This document shows positions 11,974-21,259 of a DNA stretch of 24,766 bases, piece by piece. This DNA is from a virus. Position 1 is the stretch's first letter; every line of letters begins with the position of its first letter. The notes beneath the pieces are model-generated. The model saw only the letters and a list, made by a program, of their open reading frames with translations, was not told where the DNA came from and searched no databases. A program made the translations under genes and the position numbers. The DNA lies in the IMG/VR virus record IMGVR_UViG_3300033144_000541, positions 1 to 24,766 of that record; one strand, given 5' to 3'.

Positions 11974-13973
11974 TGTTGCTTAGTCTTTCGTCTATCTAGT
12001 TGTAGTTTCTGGTATACATCAAACTCTTCATCTGACATATCAGAAGTATCTTCTACTGGTCTTAGTACTTCGTCAGGAGTAGCTACAGGCGTAGGCTTAG
12101 ATAATGGTAAGGTGAAAGCAGGATCTACACTAAGACTACTAGTAGCTCCCATTTGTCTTAACAACTGTTCAGTAACAGCTTCTTTAGGTGTACCAGTTGA
12201 TTTAGATAAGGCATTGATAACTGAACTAGGCGCTTCCATTCTCTCTACTTTCTTAGCCCATCTTACCAGATCAAGCTTCATCTTTCTAACTCGTTCTTTC
12301 ACAGGTTTTAATGTACTGAGTGTAAACTGATTAGAACTTTCGTCTAATCTAGCTTGTTTTAATATCTCTGCATCACTAGATATAACAACTTTAAAGCCTT
12401 TAGTAACTGGGTCCATACCTATAGTATAAAGAGGCTTGCCTTCTACAGATACAATCTTCTTATAGGATTCAAGAACTGCTGGTACAAAAGCTCCAGAAGT
12501 ATTATCGCCAAAGTACCTAACAGTATAAGCCGGCATCTTATCTTTTATCTTTTCTTGCTGTTCAGGAGACATCTTCTCCCATCTCTGCATAACAGTATCT
12601 GTGACTAGCTTAACACTGTGCTTAGTGAAGTTTCCTTTAACAGGACTATCGATGATACTTTCCATTGTCTTAGAGACATCGTTAACACCCCAATCTAACT
12701 TTTGCCCATCTCTATCTCCTATAACACCTTTAGTTATATCATTCAGGACATCATTCTGAGCTTTTGCTGTAACATCTATTGCTTCTATAACTTCTGGACT
12801 ATCTACACCATCACTGTCTGCAAATTGTTTACTTAGATAACTTTGTCTTGATTGAAAAGAAGGGAGTGAAGAGGCATTCTTGGCTACTTTACTAACGTGC
12901 TTTGCTACATTCCCTAGTGATTCATAAACCAATCCTCCTACTTCTGCTAAAGCATTAGCATCTGGAGCAAGTTTTAAATCCATAGCTACTTTTAAAGCCA
13001 GTGTTGTTGGATCGGAAAGTATCTCCAATTCTATATCTTGCTGCTTGTTCTTTAACAGCCCTAACAATCCTTTCTGGTATCTAGAGCCTGAAGCAGAATC
13101 AATGTACTCTGTCTTTAACAATTCATAACTATCTAGAAATGCAGCTTGGTTAGCAAGTAATTTACTCTTGACTAGAGGAGGTTGTCCACCTGCCATAGAT
13201 GTAAGAGCAGTTGACATAGCAGCTCGTCCTCTATCCATAAGACCTATAACTTCTTCCTGAAACTGTTGCTGGTTGAGCTTACCTTCAGAGCCTTTTGGTA
13301 GATCTCTTTGCTTCTCTAGTTTTGTTATAGCTATATCTATATTCTGTCTAGAACTCACAGCTATCTCTGCCATCATAATATCAGCTTGCTGTCCTGCAAC
13401 TGCGGCATTATTTGTTATAGTAGCACCAGATAAAGACAACTGTCTCATCTTAAAATCATGCGCTCTCTTATCAGCTAACATACGAGCGTCTTCTGATAAA
13501 CCTCTCTCTACCTTATCCCTAACATCTCCATCAGACATAGTAGACTCACCAGCATATTTTACAGCCCATTCATCTTCTTGTTCTGATACAGCTTTAACTT
13601 CTGCTATCTCTGCTTGTCTCTTTTCATTAACAAACCTTCCTGACTTAGCTACCTCTTCTATAATAGTTAATTGGTCTACAGAAGAGAACCCTTCAAGAAA
13701 CTTTGTTTGTGCAGCTTGTCTTTTAATAGAGGAAAGTCCTTGACCTTCTGTCTCTATCTTAAAATTGTTTATCTTCAATACAGCGCCAGCCATCTTCTCT
13801 TGTTTGACAACTGCTGCTGCTTTAGCATCCTTAGCATTACTTCTGTCTAACACTTGTAATCCGAAAGTAGCTGCTGCTGTTACGTCACCTAATGTACTTC
13901 CTTGATTTGTCTGCAAAGGACTTACATCAGGAACATCTATAGAAGTTACTACATCTTTAGCAAAACCTGCCAT
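11970..13973 (-). CDS. Internal virion (ejection) protein, 667 aa
   Basis: A 667-residue, alanine- and lysine-rich, mainly helical soluble protein with no membrane segment or enzyme motif. Size and place, between the giant internal protein and the fibre block, suggest the counterpart of T7 gp15 (747 aa), one of the core proteins ejected into the cell to form the DNA conduit. Sequence similarity to gp15 could not be established by eye. The C-terminal region is Pro/Thr-rich and acidic (KPTPVATPDEVLRPVEDTSD) and probably flexible. In T7 the gp15 gene precedes gp16; here the larger protein comes first. The start overlaps the 1604-aa gene's stop (TAATG). Confidence 0.55.
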   Translation of the reverse strand: MAGFAKDVVTSIDVPDVSPLQTNQGSTLGDVTAAATFGLQVLDRSNAKDAKAAAVVKQEKMAGAVLKINNFKIETEGQGLSSIKRQAAQTKFLEGFSSVDQLTIIEEVAKSGRFVNEKRQAEIAEVKAVSEQEDEWAVKYAGESTMSDGDVRDKVERGLSEDARMLADKRAHDFKMRQLSLSGATITNNAAVAGQQADIMMAEIAVSSRQNIDIAITKLEKQRDLPKGSEGKLNQQQFQEEVIGLMDRGRAAMSTALTSMAGGQPPLVKSKLLANQAAFLDSYELLKTEYIDSASGSRYQKGLLGLLKNKQQDIELEILSDPTTLALKVAMDLKLAPDANALAEVGGLVYESLGNVAKHVSKVAKNASSLPSFQSRQSYLSKQFADSDGVDSPEVIEAIDVTAKAQNDVLNDITKGVIGDRDGQKLDWGVNDVSKTMESIIDSPVKGNFTKHSVKLVTDTVMQRWEKMSPEQQEKIKDKMPAYTVRYFGDNTSGAFVPAVLESYKKIVSVEGKPLYTIGMDPVTKGFKVVISSDAEILKQARLDESSNQFTLSTLKPVKERVRKMKLDLVRWAKKVERMEAPSSVINALSKSTGTPKEAVTEQLLRQMGATSSLSVDPAFTLPLSKPTPVATPDEVLRPVEDTSDMSDEEFDVYQKLQLDRRKTKQQ

Positions 13974-16900
13974 TACTTGTTCTCCTGTTGCATTTCTCTA
14001 TTATCCTCTAGCACCTTAAACAAAATCTCTATCTGTTCTACTTGTTCTGGTTTTGTATCGGGATGTCTTTTGTATTGTCTGAGAGCTTCTTCTGTTCCAA
14101 TAAGGGGAGTCATTCTCTTTAGCATATCCCTCATACCTTTGTTACCTTCTATAACTTTTAAAGCATGATCGAACATAGCTTTTTGAAACTTTGTTTGTTC
14201 TGAATCTGGCAATATAGAAGCTAAAGCATTTGCTCTTTTCTGCTGCTTCTCTCTCCACTGATCTAAACTATCTGGCTTGTCTGGATTAACCATTACTAAG
14301 AAATCTACTAATCCATCAGCCTTGGCTTGTTTAGCTATAGCATCTATGTTTAATTTGGTTAAGTAGCTGGTTTTGTTATCACCTCTACTTATAACCTCAC
14401 CTCTAGATCCCATACCAAAAGCTTTACCTATAGCTTCTTTTAATGTAGCATTACCACTAACTCTCCCAGTATTCTTACTGAACCTAGCTTCAAACATAGC
14501 TTGTGCATGAGAGAGATACAAATCTCCACCTAACTTGGTTGTTCTAACTATATCACCTGTAGTAGTCCCAAGTGCTTCACCTATGAAATTAAGAGTCTCT
14601 AAAGTATCTTCTGCGTTCATTGCCTCTTGAATCTCTATGGTATTAGGCAGTCCTCTAAATACTCTTGCTATCTTAGAGAAGGTACTCATTGAAGCACCTC
14701 CTAAAACATCAACCATGTCAAGTTCTAACTTACCTGCTGCATGACTCTTACGTATTACATCTAAGTAACCATTGTATATGTCAACTACACCTCCAGCACT
14801 AGTACCAGAGCTGATAGAAATATTACCTTCTGATCCTACATTAACTAGTAAGTCCAACATACCACCTAGTATAAAATTAGAGATGTTTCTATCTTGTTCA
14901 TTCTGAGGATTAGCTAAGAAGTCTGGTAGCTGTTCATTCATAAACTGCATACCGCTATTACCCATACCTGAAGCACCAAAGACACTAAAGTAAATACCCA
15001 CTGCTTGTAAAGCTTGAGCTTGTCTCTTAACTAAAACACTATTAGTCTTGAAGCCTAGCCCTTTACCTACTATTGCTACACCTTCTTGACCTAACTTCAT
15101 TAAATGCTGAGAGAACTGTAGGCCGAAAGCTAAGATGTTATTCTCTCTTTCAAAGGCTAAGAGGTCTGATTTGTTTTGATTCTGTCCAAACTTTCTTGTT
15201 TTGTTCCTAACAGCTTCCCAGAAATCTTGTGAATTAGTATCCTTCTTATTCTTAAGGAAGGTCTTTCTTACTTGTCTGTGTGCTGCTGTCCAGTAACCCA
15301 TGTTAGTTACATCAATGCTCTTACCTACAACACCACTTATCTTATTATTGATTGTCTTGATAGGAGAGAAGCCTAGCTTACCGCTAGAGATAGAATAAGT
15401 TAAGACGTTATCTAGATCTGAAGCTGAACCTTGTATGCCAGATTGCTTGAATCTTTTAACCCACTGCTCTGCTTCTGCTCTTGGAATACCTATACTCTTA
15501 GCTATACTATCAAAAGCTAAATCTTCATCAGCTCCTTTACCTAGCATTCTTAAACCATGATTAAGTCTAAGCATATCTTTCATAGCTCTCAATCCATCTA
15601 TACCTTGAGAAGCCATAATAGAGAAAGCACCTATAGTGTTCTGAGGTACTTGATAAGCTACGCCATAACCTATATTTAATAAAGCTGTAGTGTGTCTTAA
15701 CTGAACTGCTGGATTAGTCTTATTAAGTCTAGTTAAACTCTTGCTTGCTAGTTGTGAAACCAATCCATCACTAGCTCCAAACGATCTGGCTAGTCCTGCT
15801 AACCATCTTCTCTTAGCTCTTATTACTTCTCCTGCTGCTTGATGCTCCATACTAACAATATTGTGATGGAAGGTATTAGCATCATTCTTGAATACTTGAG
15901 GGTTAATACCATCAGCCTTAAGAGCTGCATTATCCCATGAGTTACGACCTAGAGACTCAGGTATCTTACCTTCTAATTTAGCTGAAGGAGAGAGGTACTT
16001 ACCAAACTGGTTCATCCATCTCTGTCTTAATATCACAGCTGTTTCTTGTAGAGGGAGAGAACCTGTGTTTTGTATACTTCTAGAAAAAGCTTCAGCTATG
16101 CTCAATGTGTTACCATCGGTAGGTAAACCATCTGCATCTAACTTGCCTAGTAAAGCTTCGTCTTGTCTTTTCTTAATCCAACTAGGACCACCATTACCAC
16201 CAGCAGACTCTTCTAGTAAACTATCTAATTCTCTTGATTGTTTCCATTCAAATTGTTGATCGGGATGTTTTCTCTGTAGATGTTTAATCAAAGCTTTAGC
16301 TTCTGAGATGGTACTTACAACACCTACTCCTTGACTTCCTATACCTTCTACACCGTTAAGCTTACGCTTAGCACCGACTTGCTGTATAACAAAGCCAGCA
16401 TCATCATAGAACCTCTCAACAGCATATCCCTTCCTACCAAAGGATGGGTACAAAGGTATCTCACTCACCTGTATATCATCTATATTTCTAACAATGACAT
16501 GAGAGAATGAGCCTGCATCTCCTGCTTCTAACTTAGAACTAAGTTTAATAACTCTTCCACCAGAGCTGTATACTTGATCAATAAGTTCTTGTGTCAATAT
16601 GATACTAGTTTGATTAACAGCATCATATATCTGATCGCCTTCTAGTGTCTTACCTTGTATAAGATTGTCTACTAGATGCTCACCTTTCTCATTAACAGCA
16701 AGCTTACCTACAACAGGCTTCTCTGAAATTACAGAACCAAATACTTGTGTAGTTCCTATATCAATTTGTTTGTATCCGCCCCTCGCAAGCTTCTTACCGA
16801 ACTCTACTGAGCGCATAAGTTGTATACCATCTACAGCAGCTCTATAACTATGATAGGCTTCTATTGCTGTACCACTTATCTCTGGGTATCTAGCTTGTAA

Positions 16901-18787
16901 TTGCTTAGTAGTGAATACTATTTGTTCTTTTTCACCTTCCATAACAGCTCTACTAGCTAAGTTATAGTCAGTCTTATCTATCTTTCTCTGTGCTTCAAAG
17001 AAAGGCTTAGCTATATCTTGTAGCTCTCTCTTAACAACACTACCTAGATCTCTAGCCCATGAATCCATAGCTTGAGGGTGCATACCTTCAGCTACGTTCT
17101 TTATAGATCGACTCCAAGGCATAAACCATTTGCTTATGCTGTGTATAGGGGTAGCAAGTCTTTGACCTGTTACATTGGAAAACACTCCTGCATCAGCTTC
17201 ACTTAGTACTTGTCTACGACTAACCTCCACCCAAGCTTTACCATTACCTTGGACTATATCTACTGTCTCGCCTTTAGCTTTAAAGATTTGCTGTAAGAAC
17301 TTAGCGTCCTCTAGATCATCAAAACCTTCATTAGCATTCTTTCCAAATCTAACTACAGAAGTTCCGAGACTAATGCTATCTCCTTCTTTAGGTGGTCTGA
17401 TAAAAGCCTTAGAAGGATGAGGGAAACCTTGTGTAGCTTCTACTAGTTCCTTATGGAACTCACTCATTATCTTACTTCTATTACCTGCACCACCAAGAAG
17501 ATTAACATCAAATCCTCCTTGAACTGTCTCTACTAATTCTCTTAGTCTTGGATTAGTAGCAGAAGGTGGTAAGCTAACTGGATCTATTGTACCAGATATA
17601 CTACCAGAACTCCTTTCTTGTAATGCTTTCTTATCTAGTCCTACAGAATCAAGAGATTCGTCTAGACTTTCTGGAGGGCTTTTCTTTACTATATCTTCTA
17701 CTACCCCTGCTTTAGATTTCTCTAATGTGTCTCCTAACGATCCTCTTTTACTTACTACATCTGAATTAGGCTTAAGAGGAGGAGCTACCTTAACTGCTAA
17801 GGTTTCTGTAGCATCTACAGCTATATCATCTGCTTTACCAAAGAACTTAAGTAAGATTTTCTTATAAACACTTTTTCCTGCTCTGCCTACTCCTCCAGCA
17901 CCAGCTATATCAAGTACAGCTAGAATATCTAAAGCTCCATCTCCTACGTTCTTAATACCTAAGAAGCCTTCTTGTGACCTGTTTTCATTAACAGTGTTTA
18001 AAAGAGTTTGAGCTATGTAAAGATTAGTAGCTTTGTTCTGTCCTACACCGAATTGGTTTTGTCTATCTATTGATCTATCTGTTATATCTTGTATAACCAT
18101 AGCTGCTTCTTCTAGAGGCATATCTAACAAATGGTCAGCAAGCAAATTGATAGAATTAGTAGGTAATAAATATCCAGATAAGTTAGCTTCACTTGTAAGT
18201 TCTGCTGTCACATTAGCTAGAGTAACTGTCTCTGCATGAGGCTCTATTATAGATAAACCAATATCCTCAAAGATCTCTCCCCAAGTATACTCTTCAAAAG
18301 CTACATCTATAGCAGCTTGACTTTTATTAATAGCGTCTTGCTTTACACTGAAAGCCGTTAAGTCTTTCAATGTTTTGTTAATATCTTGAGCTTGTTCTTC
18401 TGTCTGAATTTCTAATCCTTCAGAACCTATAGCCAAGCCTGAAGCTACAGCAGCTTGCCATTCTGGTACAGATAATTGGTACTGATCTAACTCTTTGTCT
18501 AAAGCTTCTAAATCAACTGTCTCTCCAGATGTAGCTCTATCCACTATACTTTGTTTATCTTCTGTCTCTTTATCAAACTTAGCCATAGTGACAAAGCTAG
18601 TATCACCTATAGACTGTTGATTCTGAACTTCCTTAGATATCTCTAAAGTATCAGGAGAGTTGAGTTCAAACCCTTTCTGTAAAAGAGCTGTAGTAATCTC
18701 ATCTGATTTAGGAACTTCATTGATAACACTAGGTGCATCAAAGCTAATTGATGAAGTATCAGTAGTGTCTTGTATTAGTTCAGCCAT
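13973..18787 (-). CDS. Giant internal virion (ejection) protein, 1604 aa (gp16-like by position)
   Basis: A 1604-residue protein, the largest gene in the window, in the position and size class of T7 gp16 (1318 aa), which enters the host envelope and helps draw in the genome. Much is helical. Hydrophobic or amphipathic stretches occur near residues 280-300 (ALDILAVLDIAGAGGVG), 1035-1065 (ALLNIGYGVAYQV, NTIGAFSIMA) and 1255-1280 (ALQAVGIYFSVFGASGMG). A beta-containing region near 780-850 includes YAVERFYDDAGFVIQQVG. I see no lytic transglycosylase motif at the N-terminus, unlike T7 gp16, so peptidoglycan cleavage must lie elsewhere. The N-terminal 200 residues are acidic and helical. No repeats or cysteine-rich site are seen. 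It lies 5 bp after the gp14-like gene. Confidence 0.62.
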   Translation of the reverse strand: MAELIQDTTDTSSISFDAPSVINEVPKSDEITTALLQKGFELNSPDTLEISKEVQNQQSIGDTSFVTMAKFDKETEDKQSIVDRATSGETVDLEALDKELDQYQLSVPEWQAAVASGLAIGSEGLEIQTEEQAQDINKTLKDLTAFSVKQDAINKSQAAIDVAFEEYTWGEIFEDIGLSIIEPHAETVTLANVTAELTSEANLSGYLLPTNSINLLADHLLDMPLEEAAMVIQDITDRSIDRQNQFGVGQNKATNLYIAQTLLNTVNENRSQEGFLGIKNVGDGALDILAVLDIAGAGGVGRAGKSVYKKILLKFFGKADDIAVDATETLAVKVAPPLKPNSDVVSKRGSLGDTLEKSKAGVVEDIVKKSPPESLDESLDSVGLDKKALQERSSGSISGTIDPVSLPPSATNPRLRELVETVQGGFDVNLLGGAGNRSKIMSEFHKELVEATQGFPHPSKAFIRPPKEGDSISLGTSVVRFGKNANEGFDDLEDAKFLQQIFKAKGETVDIVQGNGKAWVEVSRRQVLSEADAGVFSNVTGQRLATPIHSISKWFMPWSRSIKNVAEGMHPQAMDSWARDLGSVVKRELQDIAKPFFEAQRKIDKTDYNLASRAVMEGEKEQIVFTTKQLQARYPEISGTAIEAYHSYRAAVDGIQLMRSVEFGKKLARGGYKQIDIGTTQVFGSVISEKPVVGKLAVNEKGEHLVDNLIQGKTLEGDQIYDAVNQTSIILTQELIDQVYSSGGRVIKLSSKLEAGDAGSFSHVIVRNIDDIQVSEIPLYPSFGRKGYAVERFYDDAGFVIQQVGAKRKLNGVEGIGSQGVGVVSTISEAKALIKHLQRKHPDQQFEWKQSRELDSLLEESAGGNGGPSWIKKRQDEALLGKLDADGLPTDGNTLSIAEAFSRSIQNTGSLPLQETAVILRQRWMNQFGKYLSPSAKLEGKIPESLGRNSWDNAALKADGINPQVFKNDANTFHHNIVSMEHQAAGEVIRAKRRWLAGLARSFGASDGLVSQLASKSLTRLNKTNPAVQLRHTTALLNIGYGVAYQVPQNTIGAFSIMASQGIDGLRAMKDMLRLNHGLRMLGKGADEDLAFDSIAKSIGIPRAEAEQWVKRFKQSGIQGSASDLDNVLTYSISSGKLGFSPIKTINNKISGVVGKSIDVTNMGYWTAAHRQVRKTFLKNKKDTNSQDFWEAVRNKTRKFGQNQNKSDLLAFERENNILAFGLQFSQHLMKLGQEGVAIVGKGLGFKTNSVLVKRQAQALQAVGIYFSVFGASGMGNSGMQFMNEQLPDFLANPQNEQDRNISNFILGGMLDLLVNVGSEGNISISSGTSAGGVVDIYNGYLDVIRKSHAAGKLELDMVDVLGGASMSTFSKIARVFRGLPNTIEIQEAMNAEDTLETLNFIGEALGTTTGDIVRTTKLGGDLYLSHAQAMFEARFSKNTGRVSGNATLKEAIGKAFGMGSRGEVISRGDNKTSYLTKLNIDAIAKQAKADGLVDFLVMVNPDKPDSLDQWREKQQKRANALASILPDSEQTKFQKAMFDHALKVIEGNKGMRDMLKRMTPLIGTEEALRQYKRHPDTKPEQVEQIEILFKVLEDNREMQQENK

Positions 18788-18792
18788 ATAAC

Positions 18793-19185
18793 TTAAACCT
18801 GTGTTGCAACAAGAGAAGCAACATTAGAAAGATCTTGAGCGTTCCCTGTGTGACTAAAAGCACTTTCTCTTAATCTATTAGAAGATTGCTGTAGCCTAAA
18901 GATCTGTTGTGCAAAGGCTATGCTACCACCAGCTTGAGACTGTACACTTCCTGCACCTCCTACAGCTGCTGAGCTTCCTCCTACGCCCTGATTCTCTGCA
19001 CTTTGTATAATCTGTGCTCTTGCTATCTGAGCTTGTCTAACCTGCCCCACAGCGCTTCTCTGGGACTCTAGCTTACCTCTCTTCTCATCTACCTTCCTAG
19101 CTCTTGCATTAGCTTTACGACTCTTACGAGACTCTGCTGCTGCTGCTGCACCTAGTACTACAACTGCTGTTATAAGTCCCGACAT
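18793..19185 (-). CDS. Internal core protein, gp14-like
   Basis: A 130-residue protein. The N-terminus SGLITAVVVLGAAAAAES is a hydrophobic helix. A charged coiled-coil-like region follows (KSRKANARARKVDEKRGKLE; RQAQIARAQIIQSAENQGVG), then a Gly/Ser stretch (GGSSAAVGGAGSVQSQAGG) and a Gln-rich helix (FAQQIFRLQQSSNRL). The pattern RQAQIxRAQxxQxAxxQGxxGSS...GSxxSQ is one I associate with internal virion protein gp14-type proteins of marine podoviruses, which insert in the outer membrane during DNA ejection. Order supports this: it precedes the giant internal proteins. AGGAG for this gene lies inside the end of the cupin-SET gene, overlapped by 16 bp. Confidence 0.62.
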   Translation of the reverse strand: MSGLITAVVVLGAAAAAESRKSRKANARARKVDEKRGKLESQRSAVGQVRQAQIARAQIIQSAENQGVGGSSAAVGGAGSVQSQAGGSIAFAQQIFRLQQSSNRLRESAFSHTGNAQDLSNVASLVATQV

Positions 19186-19973
19186 AGGTTACTCCTATAA
19201 TTCATTGTTATTTCTTCATCTTTTTCAATATCTCTGAGAGCTATTAACATTGTACCGTGTACTCCACCATTTGGGTACAAGGCGTGATTGCTATACCTGC
19301 CAGCTGTTGTTTTGGTTTCAGATAGTATAAGAGGACAGATAATATCTCCAGACTTAAAGGCTAATGAGCTAAACAATCCCGTCCCTTGTATCTTTGAATC
19401 AGACAAATACATATGAGGATGAGAAGATTCCAGATCTATAACATTATGGTTCTCCATATCTAATTGAACATCTTCGTTAGTTAATTCTAAATCTTCTAAA
19501 AGATATTGGTAGTCAAGAGTATTTATAGTTTTATAAAAAGATTCTAATTCTTCAAATGTTTCAGCTGTTATGAATTTCTGAACTGAATCTCCGTCTTCAC
19601 CGTCAAAAGGATGTACTGTTATCCAAGTAGTCTCTTCGTGAACATATCCAGCTCTTTTCTTACCTAGCATGCCATTTAGAACTTGATAACCAGTTAGTCT
19701 TTTAGATTCTCCTGTATCTGTTGAAACAGTTACATCTCCACTTATCATAATATCGAAATGATCAAACTTATATATAGCACCAGTTATAACGGTATTCTTA
19801 GGAATAGTAATTTCCCTGATATACATACCGCCATGTATATAATGTTTAACAGGTACTTGTAACTGAGGCATGGTTTTTGTTATGCTTTCTAATTCAAGAA
19901 TTTTTTCTCTGTTAAGAGTTTTACTTCCTATGCAAATATTGTCTATAACATCCTTTGTCATTAACTCTCCCAT
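19170..19973 (-). CDS. Cupin-like plus SET-domain protein (putative lysine methyltransferase)
   Basis: A 267-residue two-domain protein. Residues about 38-125 look like a cupin-type beta barrel: HGGMYIREITIP, FDHFDIMISGDVTV, GKKRAGYVHEETTWITVH, with possible metal ligands His48, Glu54, His72, His112 and His121. A charged linker (about 130-185) follows. Residues about 186-262 match a SET methyltransferase core: SKIQGTGLFS (the G-x-G-L-F strand), GRYSNHALYPN (the NHxxxPN SAM-binding knot, Asn229-His230, Pro234-Asn235) and LRDIEKDEEITMNYR (catalytic Tyr259). All three hallmarks are present, so it may methylate lysines on virion or host proteins. It is coupled by TAATG to tail tubular B and overlaps the gp14-like gene, in the place of T7 gene 13, so it should be made late. 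Pre-SET and post-SET zinc cysteines are absent, as in small bacterial SET proteins. Confidence 0.72.
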   Translation of the reverse strand: MGELMTKDVIDNICIGSKTLNREKILELESITKTMPQLQVPVKHYIHGGMYIREITIPKNTVITGAIYKFDHFDIMISGDVTVSTDTGESKRLTGYQVLNGMLGKKRAGYVHEETTWITVHPFDGEDGDSVQKFITAETFEELESFYKTINTLDYQYLLEDLELTNEDVQLDMENHNVIDLESSHPHMYLSDSKIQGTGLFSSLAFKSGDIICPLILSETKTTAGRYSNHALYPNGGVHGTMLIALRDIEKDEEITMNYRSNLCRDL

Positions 19974-21250
19974 TACATTCTTCCTTTAACACTAAACTGA
20001 ACTGTGTAACCTAACAACTGCATATCCTTACCTGATTCTTGTTCAAATCTTATACTAAGAGCATTACCTCTACCTAGCATCTTACTCTTGGTTGTAATTA
20101 CTGATTCACCTGAGTCAAATACTCCTGCACCTGTTGGTACAAATAATCTTCTAAATCTATAAGCTTGTTGAGCTGGACTCCATCTACCATTGGCTACGCT
20201 ATTATTCCAATCCCATTTAGCTCTCATCTGACAACCTGATTGTAAGTCCAATTTAAAACCACCTGAACCATCTGCAATAAAGTTCTCTTCTGTTTGTAAG
20301 AAATGAGTAGTAATATAAGGGGCTGTTTTCTTATTACTTGGTTTATCTAATGCTTCATAGCCTGTCTCTATATAAGCTGTAGTATAGTCTGTACCAAAGT
20401 CTTGAAATCCTGTATCGGTCTTCTGAGCAAAGTTAGCGCTGTAGTTCTGAGTAGAAGTTGGATTACCTAATGTAATCATTGGGTAGACTACATCTAGAGC
20501 TTCTGTACCTTTGTTAGTATTAACTGAAGTAGCTATAAACTGTCCTAGCGCTTCTGTGAGGGTTGCATTATATTGTTGGGGCCATAGTCCACCTAGTCTA
20601 GTATCTAGCACTAACGCTCTGTCTATAGCGTGTTTGTACTCTGTTGCACCAGTTTGTGTATCACTACCATATAACCACTCTACTTGCTTCTTAATCCTGT
20701 TGTAAGACCCTGAAGTCTTCTTCTTAGAGATAAGTGGTATATCATTGTAGAAGGTTTGCATGGTTTGTTCTATTATATTACTTGCTTCTGGTTGACCAAA
20801 CTTATTAATAGCTATTACAATTATACCATCTAAACTCCAATAGTAATGAGCATCTTCTACAACAACTACACTCTCTGGAGATAAGCAACCCGAATTGGAT
20901 ATTTGATCTAAACTGAAATTAGTAGCGTTGAAGCCTGTATCTGGACCACTTAAATACCATACTCCATTGCTGCTGTAAATCATTACACCATTTCTGAATT
21001 TAGTGATTTGTATTATATTAGTAGCATTATCTATTTGTATAGAACCTCCATCTGTTGCTAGAAGGTCTGAAAGCTGTTCTGCTGTTGGATCGTTCTGCTG
21101 ATAACATCTGCTTAACTTATCTATACTCTCTCCTTCCATCACTTGAGAATAGTATACATTGTTCTTAGCGCCATAGAAAACTCTACCGCTTGTGTACTCA
21201 CAGCAAGTAGGTCTTTCATCTATAGTTTCTTGTAGTATTGTTAAAGCCAT
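19973..21250 (-). CDS. Tail tubular protein B (gp12-like nozzle), C-terminal part
   Basis: A 425-residue protein matching the C-terminal two thirds of podovirus tail tubular protein B: SGRVFYGAKNNVYYSQV, then LSRCYQQNDPTAEQLSDLLA, TDGGSIQI, FRNGVMIYSSNGVWYLSG, and SDQ-like blocks after SPESVVVVEDAHYYW. In T7, gp12 (794 aa) forms the tail nozzle. Here the family is split: the N-terminal part is the preceding ORF, in the same frame, separated only by TAG and two sense codons (GTA CAC). The ATG at 21250 has a weak AGG at about 5-nt spacing. The protein may be made by reinitiation, by amber read-through as part of a full-length product, or as an independent subunit. The stop overlaps the cupin-SET start (TAATG). 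Confidence 0.72.
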   Translation of the reverse strand: MALTILQETIDERPTCCEYTSGRVFYGAKNNVYYSQVMEGESIDKLSRCYQQNDPTAEQLSDLLATDGGSIQIDNATNIIQITKFRNGVMIYSSNGVWYLSGPDTGFNATNFSLDQISNSGCLSPESVVVVEDAHYYWSLDGIIVIAINKFGQPEASNIIEQTMQTFYNDIPLISKKKTSGSYNRIKKQVEWLYGSDTQTGATEYKHAIDRALVLDTRLGGLWPQQYNATLTEALGQFIATSVNTNKGTEALDVVYPMITLGNPTSTQNYSANFAQKTDTGFQDFGTDYTTAYIETGYEALDKPSNKKTAPYITTHFLQTEENFIADGSGGFKLDLQSGCQMRAKWDWNNSVANGRWSPAQQAYRFRRLFVPTGAGVFDSGESVITTKSKMLGRGNALSIRFEQESGKDMQLLGYTVQFSVKGRM

Positions 21251-21259
21251 GTGTACCTA
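21251..21259 (-). other. In-frame amber codon dividing tail tubular protein B
   Basis: Reading leftward, CCG-TAG-GTA-CAC-ATG joins the two halves of the tail tubular B homolog in a single frame. TAG is also the true stop after the DNA polymerase (KIH-stop) and the SSB (DIPF-stop), so TAG is not a sense codon genome-wide. Suppression at this one codon, a genuine gene split, or a point mutation or sequencing error would all look like this. Confidence 0.75.

Noticed and set aside
13273-13743. 156-codon + strand ORF opposite the 667-aa virion gene
   Set aside because: It is the antisense of a well-supported late gene with consistent overlaps to its neighbours, and it has no promoter or binding site.
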